Below, piece by piece: positions 44,301 to 53,696 of a stretch of DNA of 64,000 bases. Numbering within the stretch: position 1 is the stretch's first letter; each line of letters starts with the position of its first letter. A model generated the notes under the pieces. That model was given only the letters and a program-made list of their open reading frames with translations. It was not told where the DNA came from and made no database searches. The DNA comes from Paraburkholderia solisilvae (GTDB lineage: Bacteria; Pseudomonadota; Gammaproteobacteria; Burkholderiales; Burkholderiaceae), in the NCBI RefSeq assembly GCF_902859875.1, contig NZ_CADIKF010000028.1, forward strand, positions 33,937-97,936, in the 5' to 3' direction. Made by a program: the position numbers and the translations under genes.

Positions 44301-45966
44301 CACGCTCGCTTGCGTGACCGATGCCGAAGCGCAGCAAAACGAAGGGTGGCCCGCGTGGCTCGCTGCCCTGACGCAATCCGGTCACGCGACGCGCATGCAA
44401 ATCGCGCAACGCGACGCATTGTGGGTGCCTGTGGAACGGCTCGCTTGCGTGCGCGCACTCTACCCCGATGCGCCGCTCGAACCGAAGCTGCGCCTGCCCA
44501 AAGGCTACGCGGATGCATGGAACGAAGACGATGCGCTCGTCGAAGTCGTGCGCGCGCGGCTCTCGGGCTTCGGCCCGCTGCCGGTAGCGGCGCTTGCCCG
44601 TGCGCTCGCGCTGCCCGCATCGAGCGTTGCGCAAGCGCTGGCGAAGCTCGAAGCAGAAGGTTATGTGATGCGCGGCCGCTTCACGCCCGGCGCCACCGGC
44701 GAGCAATGGTGCGAGCGCCATCTGCTCGCGCGCATTCATCGCTATACGGTGCGCAAGCTGCGACGCGAGATCGAGCCGGTCGAGCGTCACGATTTCATGC
44801 GCTTCCTGTTCGCGTGGCAGCGCCTGACACCGGACACCCGCGGCACCGGCCGCGACGCGCTCGCGGCGGTGCTCGATCAGATGGAAGGCTTCGAAGCGGC
44901 GGCCGCCGCATGGGAAGAAGACATCCTGCCCGCGCGCCTGAACGACTATTCGCCAATGTCGCTCGACGAACTGTGCCGCGCGGGAAAGATTGTCTGGACT
45001 CGCTTGACCGAACGTTCGCGTGCCGCGAGCGCGCCGGTGCGCAGCACACCGGTCGTGCTGTTGCCGCGGCGCCATCTGGGCGCGTGGGGCGCGCTGTTCG
45101 ATCCGCAGAAGCAACCGGAACTCTCGCCGCGCGCGCAGAGCGTGTACGACGCGTTGGCCAGCCACGGCGCGATGTTTTTCGACGAACTCGTGGCCGATGT
45201 GCATCTGCTGCCGGTGGAACTGGAAAACACGCTGGGCGAACTGGTCGCCGCGGGCCTCGTGCATTCGGATAGCTTTGCCGGCTTGCGCGCGTTGCTGAAA
45301 CCCGCAGCGAAACGCAATGCGTTTCATCATGGCCGCCGCCGCGCCGCGATGCCGCTGATCGGCGGGATGGACGACGCGGGACGCTGGGCGCTCGTGCAGC
45401 GGCGCAAGTTTTCAGCTGCGGATGACGCGACGGCGCGCGGATCCGCGACAGCCGCGTCCAGTGTTCCCGCCTCCCGCCGCGCGCCGTTCGCGCCGGACGT
45501 CATCGAGCATATCGCGCTGACGCTGCTGCGCCGCTACGGCGTCGTATTCTGGCGGCTGCTCGAACGCGAGGCCGAATGGCTGCCGCCGTGGCGCGACCTG
45601 CTGCGTGTCTATCAACGGCTCGAAGCGCGCGGCCAGGTGCGCGGCGGCCGCTTCGTCAACGGCCTCGCCGGCGAACAGTTCGCGCTGCCGGACGCGATTG
45701 CCGTGCTGCGCGAGGCACGCCGCCGCAATCAGGAGCGGCACGACGAGCACAGCACGTTCGTCTGCGTTGCCGCAACCGATCCGCTCAATCTGGTCGGTAC
45801 ACTGCTGCCGGGCGACAAGGTGCCGGCTGTCGCCGGCAACCGCGTGCTGTTTCGCGACGGCGTGCCGGTCGCCACGCTCGTGGCGAGCGAGTTCCGCTAT
45901 CTCGAAGACATCAACGACGGCGCCGCGCGCGAGCAGATGCGCGCATGCCTTGCACGGCGGCGCTGA
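41344..45966 (+). CDS. lhr: Lhr-type large ATP-dependent DNA helicase
   Basis: A 1540-residue SF2 helicase, close to E. coli Lhr (1538). Walker A is PTGSGKT at 51-57, motif II DEIH at 177-180, SATQKP is motif III, and motif VI is QRVGRSGHQ near 377. The Lhr core (helicase, winged helix, beta-barrel) covers about 1-860. The C-terminal Lhr-CTD covers the rest. A variable link (about 605-690), rich in Ala/Thr/Asp, breaks the core's last part. Lhr is a 3'-5' RNA:DNA helicase tied to repair of mitomycin-type damage. ATG 41344 is chosen as the family match starts there; the frame is open upstream to 41242. No exonuclease or ligase partner is adjacent. Confidence 0.92.
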   Translation: MTSGASFAGTLAGFHPVVAGWFSNTFPAPTDAQTAAWPLIRSGRPTLVAAPTGSGKTLTAFLSALDDLVREGLANGGALPDATLVVYVSPLKALSNDIRINLQAPLAGIAQELAERGLPPLEIRTAVRTGDTTQQERAALRKRAPHILVTTPESLYVLLGSDSGRTMLSTVRTVIVDEIHAMAGSKRGSHLALTLERLDALCGRRLPRIGLSATQKPIGAVARFLVGGAGIDSAQPADCAIVDVGHVRERDLALEIPPVPLEAVMSNDARELVYNRLAELVAQHRTTLVFVNTRRMAERAARHLTERLGKDAVAAHHGSLAKEHRFDAEQRLKRGELRVLIATASLELGIDIGDIELVCQIGSPRAIAPFLQRVGRSGHQVGGMPKGRLFPVSRDDLVECAALLDCVRRGELDALHIPRAPLDVLAQQIVAEVCSAEWSEDALFERFCHAAPYADLTREQYDAVLRMLAEGFTTRHGTRAAYIHRDAVNGTLRGRRGGKLYAVTSGGTIPENADYAVILEPQGVQVGTVNEDFAVESLAGDIFQLGNASYKILRVESGRVRVEDAQGQPPNIPFWLGEAPGRSDELSMGVARLRGEIDRILAGETDSGAGSGVESSPRMVARATASGRRDERIASATLDVANDAAIDAGPQAADLAAPFEIETATTDVAIAERPRAGREIEHAIDWLVDEIGMTEPAARQIVEYLARARQALAALPTQDTLVMERFFDESGGTQLVIHTPFGSRLNRAWGLALRKRFCRTFNFELQAAATEDAIILSLTGSHSFALDDVWRYLNSKSAEHLLVQALLDAPLFNVRWRWNATTSLALPRYTGGRKTAPQLQRMRSEDLLAAVFPDQVACAENIVGERELPKHPLVDQTVDDCLHEAMDTEGWLRLLRRIERKQVTLIARDLPAPSALAAEILTAKPYAYLDDAPIEERRTQAVLNRRWTDPASTDDLGALDADAIASVSEEAWPQVRSADEMHEALTTLACVTDAEAQQNEGWPAWLAALTQSGHATRMQIAQRDALWVPVERLACVRALYPDAPLEPKLRLPKGYADAWNEDDALVEVVRARLSGFGPLPVAALARALALPASSVAQALAKLEAEGYVMRGRFTPGATGEQWCERHLLARIHRYTVRKLRREIEPVERHDFMRFLFAWQRLTPDTRGTGRDALAAVLDQMEGFEAAAAAWEEDILPARLNDYSPMSLDELCRAGKIVWTRLTERSRAASAPVRSTPVVLLPRRHLGAWGALFDPQKQPELSPRAQSVYDALASHGAMFFDELVADVHLLPVELENTLGELVAAGLVHSDSFAGLRALLKPAAKRNAFHHGRRRAAMPLIGGMDDAGRWALVQRRKFSAADDATARGSATAASSVPASRRAPFAPDVIEHIALTLLRRYGVVFWRLLEREAEWLPPWRDLLRVYQRLEARGQVRGGRFVNGLAGEQFALPDAIAVLREARRRNQERHDEHSTFVCVAATDPLNLVGTLLPGDKVPAVAGNRVLFRDGVPVATLVASEFRYLEDINDGAAREQMRACLARRR

Positions 45967-46467
45967 CAGGCCACGCGACGGCGTCTGCCCGTCTTCTATC
46001 CGGAATGCATATTCGCGCGCGCCGCGCAGTGCCAGCACATGTTCTGTGCCGGCGCGTTCGCCTTGAAGTTTCGCGCTGACTTCATTCTTGAATGCAAAGA
46101 ACACTGGCCGCAAACGGCTCAGGTCGTCTATCCGGATGCCGTCGGTATGTGGCGCAAGCTTGAATCACGTCCGCGAAATCGCTGGGCATGCCGTCGATGG
46201 CGCCCTCATGTGAAACCTCCAGACGATGCAAAACCGTTGCATTGTCGTGAATCGATCGTGACAGGCCACGTACCGATTGCTATTAAGAATGTTCTGCGCT
46301 AAACCGTTAACCTGTTCGGAGCCCGAAAATCCCGAACACCCTTCGCTACAATGGGGACCGTCTTCCGCCAGCCGACATCTGTCATCTGCTTGCCCGTATC
46401 CGTTTCTTGCACGTTTTGCCGAAACCGATACCGCATAGGTGGCAACTTTGCCCGGATACCCTCATTC
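45967..46467. other. Gene-free stretch upstream of rpfR
   Basis: These 501 bases hold no gene. The part from about 46200 is AT-richer and likely has the rpfR promoter. Confidence 0.5.
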
Positions 46468-48480
46468 ATGAACGACGACCAATACGATCAGGTGCATCAG
46501 GCGCTCTACGCGCGGTTCGGCACGCACAGCCCATGCTGGCGTCTGTCGAACGACAGCAACGCGCTCGAGTTGTCGCCCGTCACCGGCAACGGGCCGGCTA
46601 CCGCCGCGGTCGCGCTGACCGCGCAGCAGGCCGCGCAGATTCGCCGCCTGACCGGCGTGACCTCGCACCTGACGCTCGACATCCATCTGTATGGCGAACG
46701 GTTGCGTCTGCATCTGGTCGGCAAAAAACTCAATGGCAGCACGTGGGCCGGCACCGCATCGGAATACGACGACACCGAATCGGTCGCGCGCGATCTCGTG
46801 CATGGGTTGTCGTTTGCCGAGCAGGTCGTGTCGGAAGTGAATTCGGTGGTCGTGATCGTCGACCGCAATGGCCGTATCCAGCGCTTCAACCGTCTCGCCG
46901 AAGAACTGACCGGCATGAAGGAAGAAGATGTGATCGGGCGCAGCGTCTGGGCGCTGTTCATGTCGACGGAGGCCGGCGCCGCGTCGAGCCAGAATATCTC
47001 GGGCTTCTTCAATCGCGGCGTGTCGTACGAGGTCGAGCGGCTCGTGCGCACGGTGCACGGCGAGCGGCTTTTCCTGTTTCGCAACAAGTTCGTGCAAAGC
47101 GGCAGCGGCATGGACGAACAGTTCCTGATCTGCTCGGGTACCGACATTACCGAGGAACGCCGCGCGCAGGAGCGCCTGTCGGAACTCGCGAACACCGATT
47201 CGCTGACCGGCCTGCCGAACCGCAACGCGATCCAGGACAAGATCCGCACCGCGATTGCCAGCGCGCCCGCCGATACCTCCGTCGGCATCCTGTTTCTCGA
47301 CCTCGACAACTTCAAGAAGGTCAACGACCACTACGGACACGTGTTCGGCGACCGGCTGATTCAGGATGTATCGGCCACCGTGCGCGACTGTCTCGATGAG
47401 GGCGATACCCTCGCGCGCCTCGGTGGCGATGAATTCATCGTGCTATCGTCGCCCGCGACCGCCGCGTCGCTCGAAGCGACCGCGCAGCGTATTCTCGAAC
47501 GTCTGCGCACACCGTTCAGCCTCGGGCTCGTCGAGGTCTATACCGGCTGCTCGATCGGCATCGCGCTCTTTCCCGAACACGGCGACAGTCTCGAATCGCT
47601 GGTTCGCGCGGCGGACACCGCGATGTACGTCGCGAAGGACGGCGGAAAACGCACCTATCGCGTGTTCTCACCGGAAATGAACCGCAAGGTCGCCGAGTAT
47701 ATGTGGCTCGATACGAACCTGCGGCGCGGTCTCGACGAGGGCCAACTGGTGCTGCACTACCAGCCGAAACTGTCGCTCGCGACCGGCGCGGTGTGCGGTG
47801 TCGAGGCGCTCGTGCGCTGGCACTCGCCGGAGCGCGGACAGATCATGCCGAACGAGTTCATCCGCTACGCGGAGGAGTCCGGACTGATCGGGCCGCTCGG
47901 CCGCTGGGTGATGCAAACGGCCGCCGCGCAGGCCGCGCAATGGAAGGCGCGCGGCCTCGCCCTGCGCATCGCGATCAACGTGTCGGCGCGGCAACTGGTC
48001 GATACCGCGGTCGTGCGGCATTTCAGCGAAGCGCTGCAGAACGCGAACCTCGACCCGTGTCTGATCGATCTCGAGCTGACCGAGAGCTGCCTGATCGAAG
48101 ACGAAGCGGCGGCGATCGACCTGATCACCCAGTTCCGCAAGCTCGGCGCGCAAGTGCATCTCGACGACTTCGGCACCGGTTATTCGTCGCTGTCGCAACT
48201 CGGCCGCATTCCGCTCGACGTGATCAAGCTCGATCGCAGCTTCGTGCGCTCAATCAATTCCGACCGCAAAGCGCAGGCGCTGGTGCGGTCGATGGTGGCG
48301 GTCGCGCAGGCGCTGCAACTGCAAGTGGTCGCCGAAGGGATCGAAACCGAAGCCGAGGAGCTTTTCATGAAAGGCCTCGGCGTGGAATACGTGCAAGGGT
48401 ATCTGTACAGCCAGCCGATGCCGGCCGCTGAATTCGAACAATGGCTGGTCGACCGGCAGAAGGTCCGGCTGATCGCCTGA
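46468..48480 (+). CDS. rpfR: RpfR-type BDSF receptor and cyclic-di-GMP turnover enzyme (PAS-GGDEF-EAL)
   Basis: A 670-residue cytoplasmic protein. Residues 1-95 resemble the RpfF-interaction domain (CWRLSNDSNALEL, HLVGKKLNGSTWAG). A PAS sensor follows at about 110-230 (NSVVVIVDRNGRIQRFNRLAEE). The GGDEF motif is intact at 319-323 and the EAL motif is at 446-448 with the DDFGTGYSSL loop downstream. This is the order of Burkholderia cenocepacia RpfR and of E. coli PdeR (YciR/Gmr), to which it is close throughout. In RpfR, BDSF binding to PAS raises phosphodiesterase activity. ATG 46468 starts the family match. The convergent neighbour is the synthase RpfF. Confidence 0.92.
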   Translation: MNDDQYDQVHQALYARFGTHSPCWRLSNDSNALELSPVTGNGPATAAVALTAQQAAQIRRLTGVTSHLTLDIHLYGERLRLHLVGKKLNGSTWAGTASEYDDTESVARDLVHGLSFAEQVVSEVNSVVVIVDRNGRIQRFNRLAEELTGMKEEDVIGRSVWALFMSTEAGAASSQNISGFFNRGVSYEVERLVRTVHGERLFLFRNKFVQSGSGMDEQFLICSGTDITEERRAQERLSELANTDSLTGLPNRNAIQDKIRTAIASAPADTSVGILFLDLDNFKKVNDHYGHVFGDRLIQDVSATVRDCLDEGDTLARLGGDEFIVLSSPATAASLEATAQRILERLRTPFSLGLVEVYTGCSIGIALFPEHGDSLESLVRAADTAMYVAKDGGKRTYRVFSPEMNRKVAEYMWLDTNLRRGLDEGQLVLHYQPKLSLATGAVCGVEALVRWHSPERGQIMPNEFIRYAEESGLIGPLGRWVMQTAAAQAAQWKARGLALRIAINVSARQLVDTAVVRHFSEALQNANLDPCLIDLELTESCLIEDEAAAIDLITQFRKLGAQVHLDDFGTGYSSLSQLGRIPLDVIKLDRSFVRSINSDRKAQALVRSMVAVAQALQLQVVAEGIETEAEELFMKGLGVEYVQGYLYSQPMPAAEFEQWLVDRQKVRLIA

Positions 48481-48728
48481 ACGGCGCATATCGCGCGACC
48501 CGCAAGACCCTCTGCCCGCCCGCGCGCCGTGCCGGGCTGTTTGCTTCCTTCCGTGGAACTGCGTTCGTCCGCCTGCTGCCGTCCGTGCTTATCCGGTTGC
48601 GGCCGGTTGCCGTCCGGTTTGCGGCCCGCTTGCGTCCGTCTGCGACTCTTCATGCGCTCAGGTCGCGCACCTGGTTGCGCCTTGGGTCGCCGTCGCAGCT
48701 GTGCATCCTGATGCGGCCTTACGTACCC
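48481..48728. other. Intergenic space between convergent rpfR and rpfF
   Basis: Contains degenerate CCGTCCG/GCGGCC repeats; no gene and no clear terminator. Confidence 0.4.
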
Positions 48729-49607
48729 TCAGGCAACGCTCGCGTTGTGATGGCGCAAGTTCGTCGTCCGACGGTTTTGCAACGTCACGAGCCGCTCCAT
48801 AAACGCCAGATCCTTCTCTTCGATCATGAACGCGGCTTCGACCCAGTCCTCGGTAATTTCCATCAGCTCCGCGCGCGACAGTTGCAGCACCCGCTGGCGC
48901 GCGCGCACCATCGCGCGTATGCCGTTGAGCTTCGGCCGCAACGTATCGATGAACGTACGCGTGGCCATATACGCGTCGCCGGGCTCGAACAGGTGATCGA
49001 CCAGCCCCTTCGTCGAGTGCCATTCCGCCGTATGCGATTCGCCGCCGCCGATCAGTTCCTCGGCGAGCCGCATGCCGGCGCGCCGCGCAACCAGCGAATA
49101 GCCGCCCATTCCCGGAAACAGATTGAACGCGATTTCGGGGAAGCCCATGCGCGCATCGTTCTGCGCAAGCACGAAATGATGCGCGAGCGCCGCCTCGAAA
49201 CCGCCGCCGAGCGCCGTGCCTTCGATCATCGCGATCGAAATCGCGCCGGTATCGAAGCCGCGGGCCGCCGCATGCACGCAATCGACGCAGGCGCGCGCGT
49301 AGGCCATCAACGCCTGGCGCCGGCCGGCGCGAATCGCCTCGGCAAAGAAACTGAGATCCCCGCCGACGTTGAACATGGTCGGAATCACCGAGCCGGTCAC
49401 CCAGAAATCGATCGGCACACCCGACTCCCGAGCCGCATGCGCAAGACTCAGGATGTCGTGCACGAGCTCCAGGTTGAAGCACGGACGCGGTTGCGCGCGC
49501 AGCATCATCCACATGATGTTGCGTTCTTCCTCGTAAAAGGCCGAGATTTGAGTCAGATTGCCCGCTTCGACAAACGGACGACATGCGTGATGGCTATTCA
49601 GGTTCAT
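48729..49607 (-). CDS. rpfF: RpfF-type diffusible signal factor (BDSF) synthase
   Basis: A 292-residue crotonase-fold enzyme of the RpfF branch. Glu138 in GGGFEAAL and Glu158 in FPEIAFNLFPGMGG are the paired catalytic residues, 20 apart as in Xanthomonas RpfF (Glu141/Glu161). MFNVGGDLSFF is the oxyanion region. RpfF dehydrates 3-hydroxyacyl-ACP and cleaves the thioester to give a cis-2-unsaturated fatty acid. In Burkholderia this is cis-2-dodecenoic acid. AAAGGA lies upstream of ATG 49607. The convergent rpfR neighbour makes the assignment strong, since ordinary enoyl-CoA hydratases lack the FPGMGGYS stretch. Acyl-chain preference cannot be read from sequence. Confidence 0.92.
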   Translation of the reverse strand: MNLNSHHACRPFVEAGNLTQISAFYEEERNIMWMMLRAQPRPCFNLELVHDILSLAHAARESGVPIDFWVTGSVIPTMFNVGGDLSFFAEAIRAGRRQALMAYARACVDCVHAAARGFDTGAISIAMIEGTALGGGFEAALAHHFVLAQNDARMGFPEIAFNLFPGMGGYSLVARRAGMRLAEELIGGGESHTAEWHSTKGLVDHLFEPGDAYMATRTFIDTLRPKLNGIRAMVRARQRVLQLSRAELMEITEDWVEAAFMIEEKDLAFMERLVTLQNRRTTNLRHHNASVA

Positions 49608-50081
49608 TTCCGATGGTCCTTTTTAGGTTATAAAACGTCGGTGGAGCTATACGAGCCTAAAACAGACCACAATCCCGCGAGAGCGGCTGGCCAACACTTC
49701 TGCACATTTAAACGGGGTCCGCGCGCAAGTCCGCCCAGCGCGGCTTTCACGGTAACTCGTACCGACGTTTCATGACGCAAACGATTGCGATGGAAGAAAT
49801 GCTACGGATACCCGATCAAGCCACGGCAGGGGGTGGATGGGTATTACGCCATTAGAACCTTTGCTTCAATCTTCCTGTGGAATTTCCTTTCCATTTATGC
49901 AATGTGATCCGGATATATTCCTATTGCATTTTTTATTGGAATTATCAGAGAAAAGGAATGCCGCGGGGCGGCCATCGGACGGGACAGGGCGGTTGGGCCG
50001 CTGCGACCGCGGCCCGGTGGGGAACACCGTGCATGCACAACACTTGCGCATGCACGATGCAGTGCTCAGGATACCCGACCT
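49608..50081. other. Gene-free stretch upstream of rpfF
   Basis: These 474 bases hold no gene. An AT-rich block lies near 49860-49960, unusual for this genome, and the left end carries the rpfF ribosome site. Confidence 0.5.
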
Positions 50082-51539
<1,458 letters not shown>

Positions 51540-51671
51540 CGCAGCGTGTCCGGTCGGTGAAAAAAGCACATGATAGTCCCGATCACACAGGGTGCCCCGC
51601 GCGATGCGCGCAAGCCGCATTCGCGAGACAATAGGCGCATCCGTCATACATCGCATCCCCCCGGCACCCTG

Positions 51672-51989
51672 ATGAAGAACCTCATTGTGCAAGGCGTCGC
51701 GGCTGTCGTCGCGCTGGCGCTCTATTTCCTGCCGTCGATCATCGCGGACCGGCGCAAACGCTACGATCTGCTGACGATCGCACTGTTCAACGCCGTCGTC
51801 GGCTGGACGGTGTTCGGCTGGCTGCTTTCGCTGTACTGGGCATTGCAGCCGAATCCGCCGAAGAACGTCGCCGGAGAAATCGAGCAGTCGCGCAAGCGCA
51901 TAGGCATGCGCACCTTTTCGACGATGCTCGGCGAGCGGGTGCGCTTGCGCACGTCGCGCAACGGCACGCGCGAGCGTTCGTCGAAGTAG
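51672..51989 (+). CDS. Superinfection-immunity-like small membrane protein
   Basis: A 105-residue protein with two membrane helices (about 7-23 and 40-60). YFLPSIIADRRKRYDLLTIALFNAVVGWTVFGW, given in parts, fits the Imm_superinfect family named after a phage superinfection-immunity protein. A 40-residue basic tail follows. The family is widely spread in chromosomes without phage, so phage exclusion is only a possibility here. ATG 51672 follows a poor ribosome site. Confidence 0.8.
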   Translation: MKNLIVQGVAAVVALALYFLPSIIADRRKRYDLLTIALFNAVVGWTVFGWLLSLYWALQPNPPKNVAGEIEQSRKRIGMRTFSTMLGERVRLRTSRNGTRERSSK

Positions 51990-52262
51990 CAGCGCTTTCG
52001 TCGCGGTAGCGAAGCCACGCGTACGCGCCGGCGAACGGGATATCCCGCCTCGACTGTCGAGCGCCGCCGGTCGCTGTTGACATGTCGCGGCTAGCCGCAA
52101 CACCCGTTGTCGTGGAATAATCGGCGCGTTCGCGCAACTGGCGCTACGAGATGGACACCCATCGGGGAGCGCGAACCGGGTCGCGGCGTCAATCACCGTT
52201 CGCCGCAGCCTCGCACCGCCGCGCGCCTGGGCATTGCCTCGATCTTGTCATGGAGACATGCA

Positions 52263-52895
52263 ATGCCTGAACTCACCCCTCTGCTGGCCTTCGGCTTCGT
52301 CGCCTTGGGCATGGCGCTGACGCCCGGCCCGAACATGATCTACCTGGTCTCGCGCTCGATCTGCCAGGGTCGCGTCGCCGGGTTGATCTCGCTCGGCGGC
52401 GTCGTGCTCGGTTTTATCGTCTATATGCTGTGCGCGGCATTCGGCATTACCGCGTTGCTGCTCGCCGTGCCGTTCGCGTACGACACGCTGCGCTTCGGCG
52501 GCGCAATCTATCTGCTGTGGCTCGCGTGGCAGGCCGTCAAGCCAGGCGGTCGTTCCCCGTTCCAGGTGCGCGAGCTGCCCGCCGACAGTCCGCGCAAGCT
52601 GTTCGCGATGGGCTTTGTGACCAATCTGCTGAATCCGAAAATCGCAGTGCTTTATCTGTCGCTCTTGCCGCAGTTCATCGATCCGCAGCGAGGCAGCGTG
52701 CTGGGTCAATCGCTTGCGCTCGGCTTCGTGCAGATCGCGTTGAGCATGAGCGTGAACGCGGCGGTCGCGCTGACCGCGGGCTCGATCGCCGGATTGCTCG
52801 CGCGCCGGCCGGCATGGCTCGTGATCCAGCGCTGGATGATGGGAACGGTATTGACGGGTCTCGCGGTGCGCATGGCGATGGAAGCGCGCCGCTAA
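52263..52895 (+). CDS. LysE/RhtB-family amino-acid exporter
   Basis: A 210-residue, six-helix inner-membrane exporter. TPGPNMIYLVSRS near 20-33 is the LysE/RhtB signature, and GFVTNLLNPKIAVLYLSLLPQF near 118-140 is the second. Family members export lysine, threonine, homoserine or related molecules with proton exchange. The ribosome site is GGAGACA. It has no regulator of the LysG/ArgP type beside it. Confidence 0.9.
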   Translation: MPELTPLLAFGFVALGMALTPGPNMIYLVSRSICQGRVAGLISLGGVVLGFIVYMLCAAFGITALLLAVPFAYDTLRFGGAIYLLWLAWQAVKPGGRSPFQVRELPADSPRKLFAMGFVTNLLNPKIAVLYLSLLPQFIDPQRGSVLGQSLALGFVQIALSMSVNAAVALTAGSIAGLLARRPAWLVIQRWMMGTVLTGLAVRMAMEARR

Positions 52896-52916
52896 GGCAT
52901 TTCCCTGCGTGCGTCT

Positions 52917-53195
52917 TCAGGGAAGCGCGGCCCGGATAAATTTGTGCAACTGCACCGAGCCGGCCGGAATCGAGCGCGGCTCGCAGCGCACGTCGTCGAA
53001 TTCGAAGATGTCCTGACGCAATTCGCCATGCTCATCGAACCACTGGCAGACCAGCCGGTCGACGGCGGAGCCGCCGATGGGCCCCATATAAGTGACAGTC
53101 ATGCGCGGGCCGCCGGCTTTCAACGTGACAACGTCGCCGACGTTGAATTGCCCGGCTTGCGGCATATCGAATGGTTGGAGAGAAGCAGTCCGCAT
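52917..53195 (-). CDS. YodC/DUF2158-like small protein
   Basis: A 92-residue protein. FNVGDVVTLKAGGPRMTVTY near residues 18-37 and VCQWFDEHGELRQDIF are the DUF2158 (YodC) signature, a small SH3-like barrel of unknown function. ATG 53195 has GGGGA upstream. It converges with the LysE-type gene, leaving 21 bases between the stops. Confidence 0.82.
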   Translation of the reverse strand: MRTASLQPFDMPQAGQFNVGDVVTLKAGGPRMTVTYMGPIGGSAVDRLVCQWFDEHGELRQDIFEFDDVRCEPRSIPAGSVQLHKFIRAALP

Positions 53196-53696
53196 GATGT
53201 CCCCGTTATAAGCGTAGTGTCGAGCCGTCTGATCAAACACCGCCATAAACGTACTACCCGAATCAATTTAAGAGTGCCGCAAGATTAACAATCAGATTTT
53301 CCCCAGGCAAGTGTTTTCTAAAACAAATCGGTCTCGATGCGATTTAAACGAATTTATAAAATATTTTAGAACGCACGTTCAGCATCTTATGGGCTGGAAT
53401 CGCTGTCAGATACGAGGCCCTGCGCTGTAAGGATTTGCCTATTTCCTACGCAGGTTACGCGCAGGCGTGACGGTTGTTGTAATGTTTATTCCGACGAAAC
53501 GCTGTCATACGGCCGCAATAATCGTAGTTAACTACCAAGGCGACTGGCTTAAATCAGATAATCTGCTCACCAATAAATCAACCAATCATTGCTGAACCTC
53601 GATAACGCGCCGCGGCGTGAATGGCGTGCGAGAAGTGATGTTTTATAAGGGTATTTGCCAGGCAAACGCATAATGCCTGACGAATATCTGCCCGGT
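53196..53696. other. AT-rich gene-free stretch
   Basis: These 501 bases hold no gene and are much more AT-rich than the genome, especially 53280-53380. An inverted repeat TTCTAAAA at 53316-53323 with TTTTAGAA at 53364-53371 is present. Confidence 0.5.

Noticed and set aside
41527..45330. A 1267-codon open frame on the minus strand across the helicase gene
   Set aside because: It is the Arg/Gln/His-rich shadow of the GC-rich helicase frame; it has no domain and no ribosome site, while the plus-strand frame has all helicase motifs.
48729..49607. Calling the gene an ordinary enoyl-CoA hydratase
   Set aside because: The FPGMGGYS stretch, the Glu pair 20 residues apart and the convergent RpfR partner fit RpfF much better.
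51672..51989. Prophage remnant
   Set aside because: No integrase, capsid, tail or lysis genes occur nearby; the single immunity-like gene does not make a prophage.
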